Below are positions 28,730 through 36,130 of a DNA stretch of 64,000 nt, in pieces. Below the pieces are notes generated by a model, which saw only the letters and a program-made list of their open reading frames with translations, was not told the DNA's origin and searched no databases. The position numbers and the translations under genes are program-made. How positions within the stretch are numbered: position 1 is the first letter of the stretch; every line of letters begins with the position of its first letter. This stretch comes from a virus. The stretch is from positions 167,286 through 231,285 of IMG/VR virus record IMGVR_UViG_3300030202_003189, one strand, 5' to 3'.

Positions 28730-29533
28730 ATGAGTAATAAATTTATAAGTAACGATGAAGAGTCAATAACAAAATATTTTAAGGATGTTAGAAAAGAAAG
28801 TCTATTAAGTCCTGATGAAGAGATTGAGTTGGCTAAGATGATACAAGAAGGGGATCAGAAGGCCATGGATAAAATGGTAAAGTCAAACCTTAGATTTGTC
28901 ATATCAGTCGCTAAACAATATCAAAATAAAGGATTAAATTTAAGTGATTTAATTGCTGAGGGTAATCATGGTCTAATGAAGGCCGCTTTAAGATTTGATC
29001 ACACAAAAGGATTTAGATTCATTTCTTATGCTGTATGGTGGATAAAACAAACTATAACACAGTCATTGAATGAAAATTCTAGAACAATACGGATTCCCGT
29101 AAACGTTATAACAGAGAATCAGAAGTTATATAAGGAATTACAAAAAGCTTCATCTTATGACGAAGAAGAAAAGATAAGAGAAAACTCTACAGCAAAACAT
29201 ATGCCAACAACAACATCGTTATTTACAAAAATAGACGATGAAGGGTCAGAACTTATTGACCTTATTGAGGACGAAAGCTGTAAAAGACCTGATTTTTGTA
29301 AAGACGAAGAAATCCAACTTAAAAAAGAATTAGACGGAGTCCTAAACATACTATCTCAAAGAGAACAAGATATAATAAGAAGATATTTTGGACTATATGG
29401 TGAAAATCAAACATTAGAGGCTATTGGAGAGGAGTATTCTCTTACAAAAGAAAGAATTAGACAAATTAAAGAGAAAGCAATACGTAAATTAAGAAATAAT
29501 TCTTTTTCCCTCTTCAGGTTCATGGAAGATTAG
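28730..29533 (+). CDS. RNA polymerase sigma factor, Bacteroidota RpoD-like
   Basis: A 267-residue sigma-70 family protein. Region 1.2 (about residues 10-45: YFKDVRKESLLSPDEEIELA), region 2 (SNLRFVISVAKQYQNKGLNL, then FRFISYAVWWIKQTITQSL) and region 4.2 (LEAIGEEYSLTKERIRQIKE) are well kept. Region 1.1 is absent, as in the short primary sigma factor of Bacteroidota, and region 3 is divergent and acidic. The close likeness to host RpoD suggests it reads similar TTG/TAnnTTTG promoters, many of which lie in this window. This contrasts with T4 gp55, a minimal late sigma factor. Host origin is likely. Confidence 0.9.
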   Translation: MSNKFISNDEESITKYFKDVRKESLLSPDEEIELAKMIQEGDQKAMDKMVKSNLRFVISVAKQYQNKGLNLSDLIAEGNHGLMKAALRFDHTKGFRFISYAVWWIKQTITQSLNENSRTIRIPVNVITENQKLYKELQKASSYDEEEKIRENSTAKHMPTTTSLFTKIDDEGSELIDLIEDESCKRPDFCKDEEIQLKKELDGVLNILSQREQDIIRRYFGLYGENQTLEAIGEEYSLTKERIRQIKEKAIRKLRNNSFSLFRFMED

Positions 29534-29534
29534 A

Positions 29535-29542
29535 TATTTATA
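29535..29542 (+). promoter_or_regulatory. Putative phage-class promoter box TATTTATA
   Basis: TATTTATA 16 nt before the ATG at 29559, part of the nine-member sense-oriented box set. An overlapping T4-late-like TATAAATA occurs at 29543-29550, so orientation here alone is ambiguous. Confidence 0.45.
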
Positions 29543-29558
29543 TATAAATAAGTATATT

Positions 29559-30827
29559 ATGAAAAAATTAATATTTCCTCTTTTAATTGCTCTTGCTGCA
29601 CTACTAGTTTCAGGTTCTGCCGCATTTTATTCAGTGTTTGGATTGAGTAAATTATTTGCTGGGGCCAGCACTCAAGTGATTATAATGGCTGGTTCGTTAG
29701 AGTTTGCCAAATTAGTTGTTGCTTCACTACTCTACCAATATTGGGGGACGATTAATAAATGGTTAAGATCATACCTCTCTATTGCGGTATTTGTTTTAAT
29801 GATAATAACATCAGGTGGTATTTACGGATTCTTATCTGGAGCTTATCAGGAGACGGCAACCAAGTCGGAACTACTCGATAAATCATTATCTATAGTCAAC
29901 CAAAAACAAATTAGATTTGAAGAACAGAAAGAAGATCTAACCATAGAAAAGACCCAGTTAAACAAATCGATATCGGACTTGAGAGTATCCCTATCAAACC
30001 CCGCGTCAGTTTCCTATTACGACGCAGATGCCGATCAAGTAATTACAACAACATCTAGTTCTACTAGAAGAGCATTACAGTCAGAATTAGAAAGTACTAT
30101 TAAAGATAGAGATGTTGTTAATCTAAAATTAGAGGCAATACTAGACTCTATAAATAAAACAGACGTGGCTTTACTAGATAAAGAAATAGGTAATGAAGCT
30201 GAAAGAGAGTTAGGTCCATTAAAATATTTAGCAGAAACAACAGGATACCCAATGGGACAGGTAGTTAACTGGTTTTTATTATTGATAATTTTTGTATTTG
30301 ACCCATTGGCAATTGCCATGGTGGTCGCCGCTAATTTCGCATTTGCACAAATAAAGAGAAAAGACCCTAAAGAGATTAAAATGTCTCTCCCTGAAGAGAA
30401 GAAGTTTAACGAACCATACCCAATGGAAGAAGATAAATGGGTTGTTGAAACGACAGAGAAAAACTATCCAACAACAGAAGATATTATTAAATTCAATAGA
30501 GAGGAAAATAGAAAGAAAGCGTTAAATGAACCAACTAATGATGTAACAGAAGCAGATGAAAAACGTATGGATATTATAGGACAAAATGGTAACGATGGAT
30601 TACACTATGACGAGACCGATATAGACATAGATGAAGAACCTCTTGAAGAAGAACATAAAGAAATTATAAAAAGAGAGATGAGTGTAAAAGAAAAGATTGA
30701 AACCAAAGCAGATGAACAGAAAAAACGAAAAGCACCAAAGGAAGGGTTTCAGGGGTACACCATAAATAATCATGCCCAACCGATAATAAATCCTAATGTG
30801 TTAAAATATAGAAATAATAGAAAATAA
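29559..30827 (+). CDS. Four-TM membrane protein with central coiled coil
   Basis: A 422-residue product. Three hydrophobic helices fill residues 4-92 (LIFPLLIALAALLVSGSAAF; then VIIMAGSLEFAKLVVASLLY; then LSIAVFVLMIITSGGIYGFL). A long charged coiled-coil region spans about 100-225, and a fourth helix VNWFLLLIIFVFDPLAIAMV lies near 236-255. The C-terminal 150 residues are hydrophilic and charged. Similar proteins occur in marine phage genomes without assigned function. The topology would place the coiled coil on one side of the inner membrane. A sensor, holin-like or superinfection role would be speculation. Confidence 0.7.
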   Translation: MKKLIFPLLIALAALLVSGSAAFYSVFGLSKLFAGASTQVIIMAGSLEFAKLVVASLLYQYWGTINKWLRSYLSIAVFVLMIITSGGIYGFLSGAYQETATKSELLDKSLSIVNQKQIRFEEQKEDLTIEKTQLNKSISDLRVSLSNPASVSYYDADADQVITTTSSSTRRALQSELESTIKDRDVVNLKLEAILDSINKTDVALLDKEIGNEAERELGPLKYLAETTGYPMGQVVNWFLLLIIFVFDPLAIAMVVAANFAFAQIKRKDPKEIKMSLPEEKKFNEPYPMEEDKWVVETTEKNYPTTEDIIKFNREENRKKALNEPTNDVTEADEKRMDIIGQNGNDGLHYDETDIDIDEEPLEEEHKEIIKREMSVKEKIETKADEQKKRKAPKEGFQGYTINNHAQPIINPNVLKYRNNRK

Positions 30828-30828
30828 A

Positions 30829-31449
30829 ATGAAAACAAATAAAAAGAAATATATTCTTGGAGAAGGTCATTACACAAGTAAGGAAAATAAAAAGACTAAG
30901 ATTATTTTAACTAATTCTTTAACTCCGGATATGCGTTTCTTTGAAGGTTGGAAACTTAGAAGAAATGGTAATTATAAAAAAGTAACCCCATATACTGTTG
31001 ATAAAGACGGTACCATATACGAACATTTTAACTCAAAGTACTATTCAGAGTATATGAAGTCAGAGAAGATCGATAAGGAAACTATATTAATTACTTTAGT
31101 GAATGAGGGTTGGCTAACGAAAGATTCACATTCAAATAGGTATAAAGACTGGAGTGGTAATATTTATAAAGGAAAGAATATAATTAAAAAAGAATGGAGA
31201 GGATATTTTTTTTGGGCACCATACACCAATAAGCAAATGGAAGCTGTTGGTAGATTAGTGGAGTTTCTTTGTGATGAGTACAATATAGAAAAAAATTCTT
31301 TATCACATAATGTAATGTTTACAGAAGCACCATCTTTTAATGGAGTTCTTAGTAGAAGTAATTTTTCTAGAAAATACAAAGATGTATCACCTTCATTTGA
31401 TTTTAGTTACATTGATAATAAACTATTAAAAGAGATTAAAAATGACTAA
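30829..31449 (+). CDS. N-acetylmuramoyl-L-alanine amidase-like protein, divergent
   Basis: A 206-residue product with the outline of an Amidase_2 domain: KVTPYTVDKDGTIYEHF (about 53-70), ITLVNEGWL (about 88), WRGYFFWAPYTNKQMEAVGRL (about 122-142), and FSRKYKDVSPSFDFSYI near the end. The first zinc-ligand His expected in the early IHHT-type strand is not evident; the strand reads IILTNSLT. A later His in SLSHNVM and the Asp in DVSPSFDF may be the other ligands. It is either a divergent endolysin or an inactive relative. It overlaps the next gene by 8 nt. Confidence 0.5.
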   Translation: MKTNKKKYILGEGHYTSKENKKTKIILTNSLTPDMRFFEGWKLRRNGNYKKVTPYTVDKDGTIYEHFNSKYYSEYMKSEKIDKETILITLVNEGWLTKDSHSNRYKDWSGNIYKGKNIIKKEWRGYFFWAPYTNKQMEAVGRLVEFLCDEYNIEKNSLSHNVMFTEAPSFNGVLSRSNFSRKYKDVSPSFDFSYIDNKLLKEIKND

Positions 31450-31963
31450 CCAGTATGACGAGATAAAAGCACTACTCTCAACCAGCAGAAATCTGAAAAG
31501 AATAAATACAAATATTCTTAAAGAAGAAGAGGGTAGAGAACTTACACCTGAAGAACAAAAAAGAGAAGAAGAAGATTTTAGAAGAGCTGTTTCGGATAGA
31601 GTTAAATTTGGTAAAATAAGAATATATGATAGTGGTGGACTCCCAAAAGTGGAATGGATGGGAGAGCTAATACGAGAAAGAATGGAGTTTGTGTTTTCAT
31701 TAGACGATACCGTAGGGTGTTATATTAGTGCTGACCTTTTACAATTAAGAGATGAAACACTTAAGACTATCGAGAAGTTAAGAGCATACTACGATGGATG
31801 GTCAAAGAAATGGTCTGAAGAAACTTCAGCAGATTTTGAAGATATGGAAGAGTATGAGGAAGACGTAGAAGATTATGAGGATCCTGTTACAGAACCTGGT
31901 GACGATATTGATATGGATGACGAAGAGTTTGATATTGATATAGAGGACGCCTTAAATGTATAG
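31442..31963 (+). CDS. Acidic hypothetical protein
   Basis: A 173-residue product, highly acidic in the last 40 residues (DFEDMEEYEEDVEDYEDP and DDIDMDDEEFDIDIED). The N-terminal part is helical and charged (LTPEEQKREEEDFRRAV). The acidic tail resembles DNA mimics or chaperone-like linkers, but there is no direct evidence for either. The gene overlaps the amidase-like gene by 8 nt and ends 2 nt before a small membrane protein gene. Confidence 0.6.
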   Translation: MTNQYDEIKALLSTSRNLKRINTNILKEEEGRELTPEEQKREEEDFRRAVSDRVKFGKIRIYDSGGLPKVEWMGELIRERMEFVFSLDDTVGCYISADLLQLRDETLKTIEKLRAYYDGWSKKWSEETSADFEDMEEYEEDVEDYEDPVTEPGDDIDMDDEEFDIDIEDALNV

Positions 31964-31965
31964 TT

Positions 31966-32274
31966 ATGGAATTTATTAAAAAGTTTTGGAAGTTTATAGT
32001 TGCGGTGTTTGGTTTTATTCTTGGTTTAGTTTGGTTTATGAATGCCAACTCTAGTAAAAAAGTTAAAAAGATTAAGAAGAACATTAAGAGTAACGAAAAG
32101 AAAACCAAAGAAGTTCAGAAGAAGATTAAAAAGATTAAAAAAGACAAAAAAGTTACTAAGAAAAAAATCTCAGAGACAGATAAAAAATTAAAAGAAATTA
32201 AGGATAAAAAACCAGTAGTTAAAAAGAAAACAGCTAAAGATGCTGCGACGTCATTAAAAAACCGAATTAAATAA
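31966..32274 (+). CDS. Small membrane protein with Lys-rich coiled coil
   Basis: A 102-residue product. One hydrophobic helix near the N-terminus (FWKFIVAVFGFILGLVWFM) is followed by a very Lys-rich helical tail (repeats of KKIKK, KKTKEVQKK, KKISETDKKLKE). By the positive-inside rule the tail would be cytoplasmic. It could bind DNA or ribosomes at the membrane; this is inference. It stops 1 nt before the secreted protein gene at 32276. Confidence 0.65.
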   Translation: MEFIKKFWKFIVAVFGFILGLVWFMNANSSKKVKKIKKNIKSNEKKTKEVQKKIKKIKKDKKVTKKKISETDKKLKEIKDKKPVVKKKTAKDAATSLKNRIK

Positions 32275-32275
32275 T

Positions 32276-33580
32276 ATGAAAAAAGTTTTATCATTACTAT
32301 TAAGTCTAATAACCCTTACATTAACAGCACAAACTTGGACAGCAACAGACATGAATGGTGTGTCATACGACCTATCCACTTATACATCAACTCAAGGCGG
32401 AGGTATTAAGGCTACATTGGTAGATATATCTGCTCATTGGTGTGGACCCTGTTGGGGTTGGCATACAGGTGGTGTTATGGAGGAATTATATCATGATTTT
32501 GGTCCTAATGGAACAGATGAGTTTATGGTATTCTTTATAGACGGAGACGCTGGGTCATCAGTATCTATATTAAATGGTGCTGGAAGTAGTCAAGGTGATT
32601 GGGTTACAGGAACCCCTTACCCTTTAATTGGTCCAAATGGTCAAGGAGCGTCTGTAGCGAGTAATTATACTTTCCCAGGATATCCCACACTATTTTTACA
32701 TTGTGGTACGCCAATAGCCCCAGAAATACAAAGATCAGAGAAATGGGTATTTTGGGATGAGGTACTAAATTGTTCCCAAGCTTTTCAATGGCAAAATCCA
32801 GATGCGACAATGTTATTACATCACGGTATGCAAATATGTGAAGCTGGTAATGAACTAGATGTAGAGATATATAATGCAAGTGCCTATGTTAGTTTAACTT
32901 CAGCACAAATAGAATTAAGAGACCCAAGTGGTGTGTTAGTACACACTCAAACATGGCAAGGAAGTTTACAACCTCTTACTAAAGGAACAATTACCTTAAA
33001 TTATTTAATAACGACACCAGGAACTTGGACTACTAAGGTAATTATGCCAAATGGAGTCACAGATACTAGACCTAATGGAGATGAGGAAAACGTAGAAGTA
33101 ATTTTAGGTCCTAGTAATATACATCAAGACTTAACGGTGAATATAATAACAGATTCTTATGGTTCAGAAACTACTTGGTCTATAAGCGATGGTAACGTCT
33201 CCTATATGTCAGGAGGACCTTACAGTGATGGTACAACAGTACAAACACCATTAACAGGAACAATACCAGCAAATGCTTGTGTAACATTTAAGATAGAAGA
33301 TTCATATGGTGATGGTATCTGTTGTGCTTATGGGAATGGGTCTTATACTATTACTGATGGTAATGGAACAATAGTTGCAACAGGAGGACAGTTTGGTTCT
33401 AAAGAAGAAGTTATATTCCAAATAGAAAATACAACAGTAGGAATAGATGAGATGATATATGTAGAAGAGAATGATAATAGGATTTTTGATATGTTAGGTA
33501 GAGAATGGAAATGTGATTTTATTGACTTACCAATAGGAATGTATATTATTAACAATAATAAAATATTCAAAACAAAATAA
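32276..33580 (+). CDS. Secreted thioredoxin-like protein with T9SS sorting tail
   Basis: A 434-residue product. An N-terminal signal peptide (KKVLSLLLSLITLTLTAQ, cleavage after about TA-Q) leads to a thioredoxin-like domain with WCGPC (C56, C59). A second region has DSYGDGICCAYGNGSY, a motif frequent in extracellular proteins of marine Flavobacteriia. The last about 35 residues (IFDMLGREWKCDFIDLPIGM, YIINNNKIFKTK) look like a short type IX secretion C-terminal domain: LGRE turn, LPxGxY strand, basic end. This predicts export through the host's T9SS to the cell surface or medium. It is followed by a second such gene after 4 nt. A phage-carried surface effector is inferred. Confidence 0.75.
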   Translation: MKKVLSLLLSLITLTLTAQTWTATDMNGVSYDLSTYTSTQGGGIKATLVDISAHWCGPCWGWHTGGVMEELYHDFGPNGTDEFMVFFIDGDAGSSVSILNGAGSSQGDWVTGTPYPLIGPNGQGASVASNYTFPGYPTLFLHCGTPIAPEIQRSEKWVFWDEVLNCSQAFQWQNPDATMLLHHGMQICEAGNELDVEIYNASAYVSLTSAQIELRDPSGVLVHTQTWQGSLQPLTKGTITLNYLITTPGTWTTKVIMPNGVTDTRPNGDEENVEVILGPSNIHQDLTVNIITDSYGSETTWSISDGNVSYMSGGPYSDGTTVQTPLTGTIPANACVTFKIEDSYGDGICCAYGNGSYTITDGNGTIVATGGQFGSKEEVIFQIENTTVGIDEMIYVEENDNRIFDMLGREWKCDFIDLPIGMYIINNNKIFKTK

Positions 33581-33584
33581 AAAA

Positions 33585-34376
33585 ATGAAAAAGTTACTAT
33601 TAGTATTATTAGTCTTAATAGGACTACAAACACAAGCACAAATTAACATATGTGATTCCGTTTCGATTAGCGGTCCACAATATCAACCAACTATCGAGGT
33701 TAACAACATCAATACAATTATGATGTATTGGGAAACTACAGGAAGTGATGGACTGTATACCTTATCTGAAGATAGTATGACGAATCAACACTTGGTATAT
33801 AATTACAACTCAACAACTGGTCTACCTTATGATACTATCCTAACGTGTGCTAACACCAACTTAACTACATGTTGTTGGACATTTATATGGGATGCAACAA
33901 TGTGGATGAGAATGGGTGTACAACAACCTTATTTTTGTTGTGATTCAATCACATATTGGACTGACCAAAGTCAAGGATTAACTGTTGGTCTTGATACAAC
34001 AAACATGATTCACAATCCTGACTCTATGACAGTATATTGGGGAGTATGTACTGGATATGCAGGAGGTGGTATATGTTATGCAGGAAATGGTATAAGTGAT
34101 TATTTTCCTCAAGTTACAACATCAGATACAATCAAAGTTGGTTATGATGTATATATTTACGAGAACGGTGTAGCAGAATCATGTAGTATCGAAGAATGGT
34201 TGATATTTGATGGAACTAATTGGGTATTACTTAATATGAACCCAACATCTATCAATGAAATAACATTTAATAAAGTTAATGATGGAAAGATATACGACTT
34301 AATGGGTAGAGAATTAAAAGAAATTCCAGTAGGTAAAATGTATATTAGAAATCAAAAATTATACATAACTAGATAA
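33585..34376 (+). CDS. Second secreted protein with T9SS-like tail
   Basis: A 263-residue product. The signal peptide MKKLLLVLLVLIGLQTQAQ is clear. The mature region is beta-like with several Cys (TCCWTF, YFCCDS, CAGN-type loops) and no recognised enzyme motif. The C-terminus reads KIYDLMGRELKEIPVGKMYI then RNQKLYITR, the same short T9SS-type tail as the gene upstream. It overlaps the next gene's start by one base (TAATG). Tandem arrangement and shared tail suggest the two proteins are exported together. Role unknown; surface masking or adhesion are options. Confidence 0.7.
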   Translation: MKKLLLVLLVLIGLQTQAQINICDSVSISGPQYQPTIEVNNINTIMMYWETTGSDGLYTLSEDSMTNQHLVYNYNSTTGLPYDTILTCANTNLTTCCWTFIWDATMWMRMGVQQPYFCCDSITYWTDQSQGLTVGLDTTNMIHNPDSMTVYWGVCTGYAGGGICYAGNGISDYFPQVTTSDTIKVGYDVYIYENGVAESCSIEEWLIFDGTNWVLLNMNPTSINEITFNKVNDGKIYDLMGRELKEIPVGKMYIRNQKLYITR

Positions 34377-34867
34377 TGAAAAGAATATTTTTAACATTAG
34401 CATTAGGGTTAGGATTACTAACAGCTAACGCACAACAAATAGATAGACTAGCAGGACCTAGAGTTGGTGTAACTTTTTTAACACCTGGATTTATGTCAGA
34501 GGAATTAGAAACAAGTATGATTACACAATATGGTTGGCAATGGGAATCAAGATTTGCAGATAACGGAAGTATTGCAGGACTAGTAGAATGGGTTGTAGTT
34601 GTAGGTGGAATGGAACAACAAATGTTTTTACCATCCATATCCTCTCTTGTAGGGATTAGAACAGGTGAAGGAATGGAATATGCAGTAGGACCAAATTTAT
34701 CAGCAACAGGAATCAATATGGTATTTACAATAGGTAAAAATTTCAAATCAGGAGACTTAAATTTTCCTGTTAATTTAGCATTTGTTCCAAATGGTAATGT
34801 ATGGGGTGAAGATGAAGAATCAGGAGCTAGGATATCAATTATGGTAGGATTTAATATGGGTAAATAA
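34376..34867 (+). CDS. Exported protein, outer-membrane beta-barrel-like
   Basis: A 163-residue product with signal peptide MKRIFLTLALGLGLLTANAQ and alternating hydrophobic/polar strands rich in Gly and aromatics, ending ISIMVGFNMGK. The pattern and final strand resemble small outer-membrane beta-barrel proteins of Bacteroidota. It overlaps both flanking genes by one base. It may alter the host outer membrane during infection; this is inference. Confidence 0.6.
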   Translation: MKRIFLTLALGLGLLTANAQQIDRLAGPRVGVTFLTPGFMSEELETSMITQYGWQWESRFADNGSIAGLVEWVVVVGGMEQQMFLPSISSLVGIRTGEGMEYAVGPNLSATGINMVFTIGKNFKSGDLNFPVNLAFVPNGNVWGEDEESGARISIMVGFNMGK

Positions 34868-35241
34868 TGAAAAAGTTAGTTTTAATTTTAATGTTGTTAA
34901 CCCCAGTATGGGCATTCACTCAGACTCATACTTTCAGTGAAATTGAAGTAGTAAAAATGGACTCCTTATTTCAAGTATATGAACAAAATGATAGTCTACA
35001 AAAATTAGAAATATCACTTCTAAAAACCCAACTTACCAATTATCAAAAACTTAACGAACAAGATAGTATACACTTAATGTATTTGAATGATAATATCGTA
35101 TTATTAAATCAAAGAATAGATCTTTATGTAGACCTAACTAAAGAGTTAGAACCAAAATGGTTTAAGAAACCAGTTTTCCAATTTATACTAGGGGCGGCAA
35201 CCATAGTTACTTCGTCCTGGGTAGTTTCAAATATAAAGTAA
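34867..35241 (+). CDS. Exported coiled-coil protein with C-terminal membrane helix
   Basis: A 124-residue product. The N-terminus MKKLVLILMLLTPVWAFTQT is a signal peptide or anchor. A coiled coil spans about residues 25-95 (DSLQKLEISLLKTQLTNYQK), and a hydrophobic C-terminal helix follows (VFQFILGAATIVTSSWVV). The layout with membrane segments at both ends and a periplasmic coil between would suit a spanin-like lysis protein, but no sequence family was recognised. It is the last gene of the secretion block. Confidence 0.55.
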   Translation: MKKLVLILMLLTPVWAFTQTHTFSEIEVVKMDSLFQVYEQNDSLQKLEISLLKTQLTNYQKLNEQDSIHLMYLNDNIVLLNQRIDLYVDLTKELEPKWFKKPVFQFILGAATIVTSSWVVSNIK

Positions 35242-35258
35242 TTATCCTTATTTCCGTA

Positions 35259-35266
35259 TATTTATA
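35259..35266 (+). promoter_or_regulatory. Putative phage-class promoter box TATTTATA
   Basis: TATTTATA 17 nt before the ATG at 35284. The overlapping TATATTTA (35257-35264) also fits the host -7 box with one mismatch, but no TTG lies 19-20 nt upstream, so the phage class is favoured. Confidence 0.45.
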
Positions 35267-35283
35267 TATAAATGAAATAAATT

Positions 35284-35613
35284 ATGGACCCAATACAAAA
35301 ATCCTTAAGAAAAAACCTTCTTGAACGAAGAATATCTAAAAAGATGCAAACTCCAGAAATAGAGGATGTAAATATTGATTTTACACATCATGATGAGGAA
35401 ACCACTCTAATGATGCATGAAATAAACGAACTTAATAATAAAATAGGGTACTTAACTAGTCTTAATACCGACATGGTGGAGTTTTTACATAGTCTAGTTA
35501 GAGAATTAGATCATAATAATGATATAGATTTGGGAGACGCTAGAAGAGATTTTACAGTATTACTTAATAGATCAGGTAGACGTAAATTTTACCAACAAAC
35601 AAAAAGATTGTAA
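35284..35613 (+). CDS. Helical hypothetical protein
   Basis: A 109-residue product, charged and mostly helical, with a likely coiled coil at residues 40-70 (MMHEINELNNKIGYLTSLNT). Starts a new transcription unit after a promoter-like box and precedes two proteins that share the EQTTxGxAGxY module. It could be a small scaffold-associated or head-related protein, but no motif supports a firm assignment. Confidence 0.6.
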   Translation: MDPIQKSLRKNLLERRISKKMQTPEIEDVNIDFTHHDEETTLMMHEINELNNKIGYLTSLNTDMVEFLHSLVRELDHNNDIDLGDARRDFTVLLNRSGRRKFYQQTKRL

Positions 35614-35614
35614 T

Positions 35615-36130
35615 ATGAACTTAAGAGACTCAATAAGAAAAAAACTTGAAGAAGAAGAATGTGGTGTTGGTATGTACTGGTGTCCAATAGGTGGTAAATG
35701 TGTTTCAGAAAGTAAAAAGAAAAGAAAAAAAGAACAAACAACTGCAGGAGCTGCTGGAGCTTATTCACAACCCCTTTTTGGTAAACCAATGAAAAGAAAA
35801 ATCGCAGAAAATAATGTAAGAATTAAAGAGTCTGAGTTAATCTCATTAATAGAAAAATCTATCTATAGTGCACAACATGGAGGAGTTATAAAAGAGGCGT
35901 TGACAGATGCGGACGAAAAAAGAATTGGGGTGTTAGCTAGAAAAGAACTAAAAGACTACGAAACCAAACTAGAAAAGAAAATTGATCAACTTATAACAAA
36001 GTCATTCAAAGGAAAAGATTTTGAAGATAAGACTCTTAAGATTGCAAGAAATGCGATTGTACAATTATATAAGGCTTTATGGATTAGAAGAAGTTTCTGG
36101 ACAGACTATCTTAAGAATGTACCATCATAA
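35615..36130 (+). CDS. Candidate head-associated protein with EQTTAGAAGAY module
   Basis: A 171-residue product starting MNLRDSIRKKLEEEECGVGM, then CPIGGKC and a basic run, then EQTTAGAAGAYSQPLFGKP (about residues 43-61). The same module (EQTTSGDAGSYVTPQVWAK) occurs in the next protein. RIKESELISLIEKSIY near residue 72 resembles the N-terminal helix of proteins at 39330 and 58586. These shared elements suggest a common targeting or processing signal, perhaps to the head. The C-terminal half is helical (about 95-171). Stop and next start overlap (ATAATG). Confidence 0.6.
   Translation: MNLRDSIRKKLEEEECGVGMYWCPIGGKCVSESKKKRKKEQTTAGAAGAYSQPLFGKPMKRKIAENNVRIKESELISLIEKSIYSAQHGGVIKEALTDADEKRIGVLARKELKDYETKLEKKIDQLITKSFKGKDFEDKTLKIARNAIVQLYKALWIRRSFWTDYLKNVPS

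Noticed and set aside
29543-29550. T4 late promoter-like TATAAATA on the + strand
   Set aside because: It overlaps a palindromic-like AT tract with TATTTATA. Other genes show TATTTATW in sense orientation, not TATAAATA, so the T4 form is not the consistent signal.
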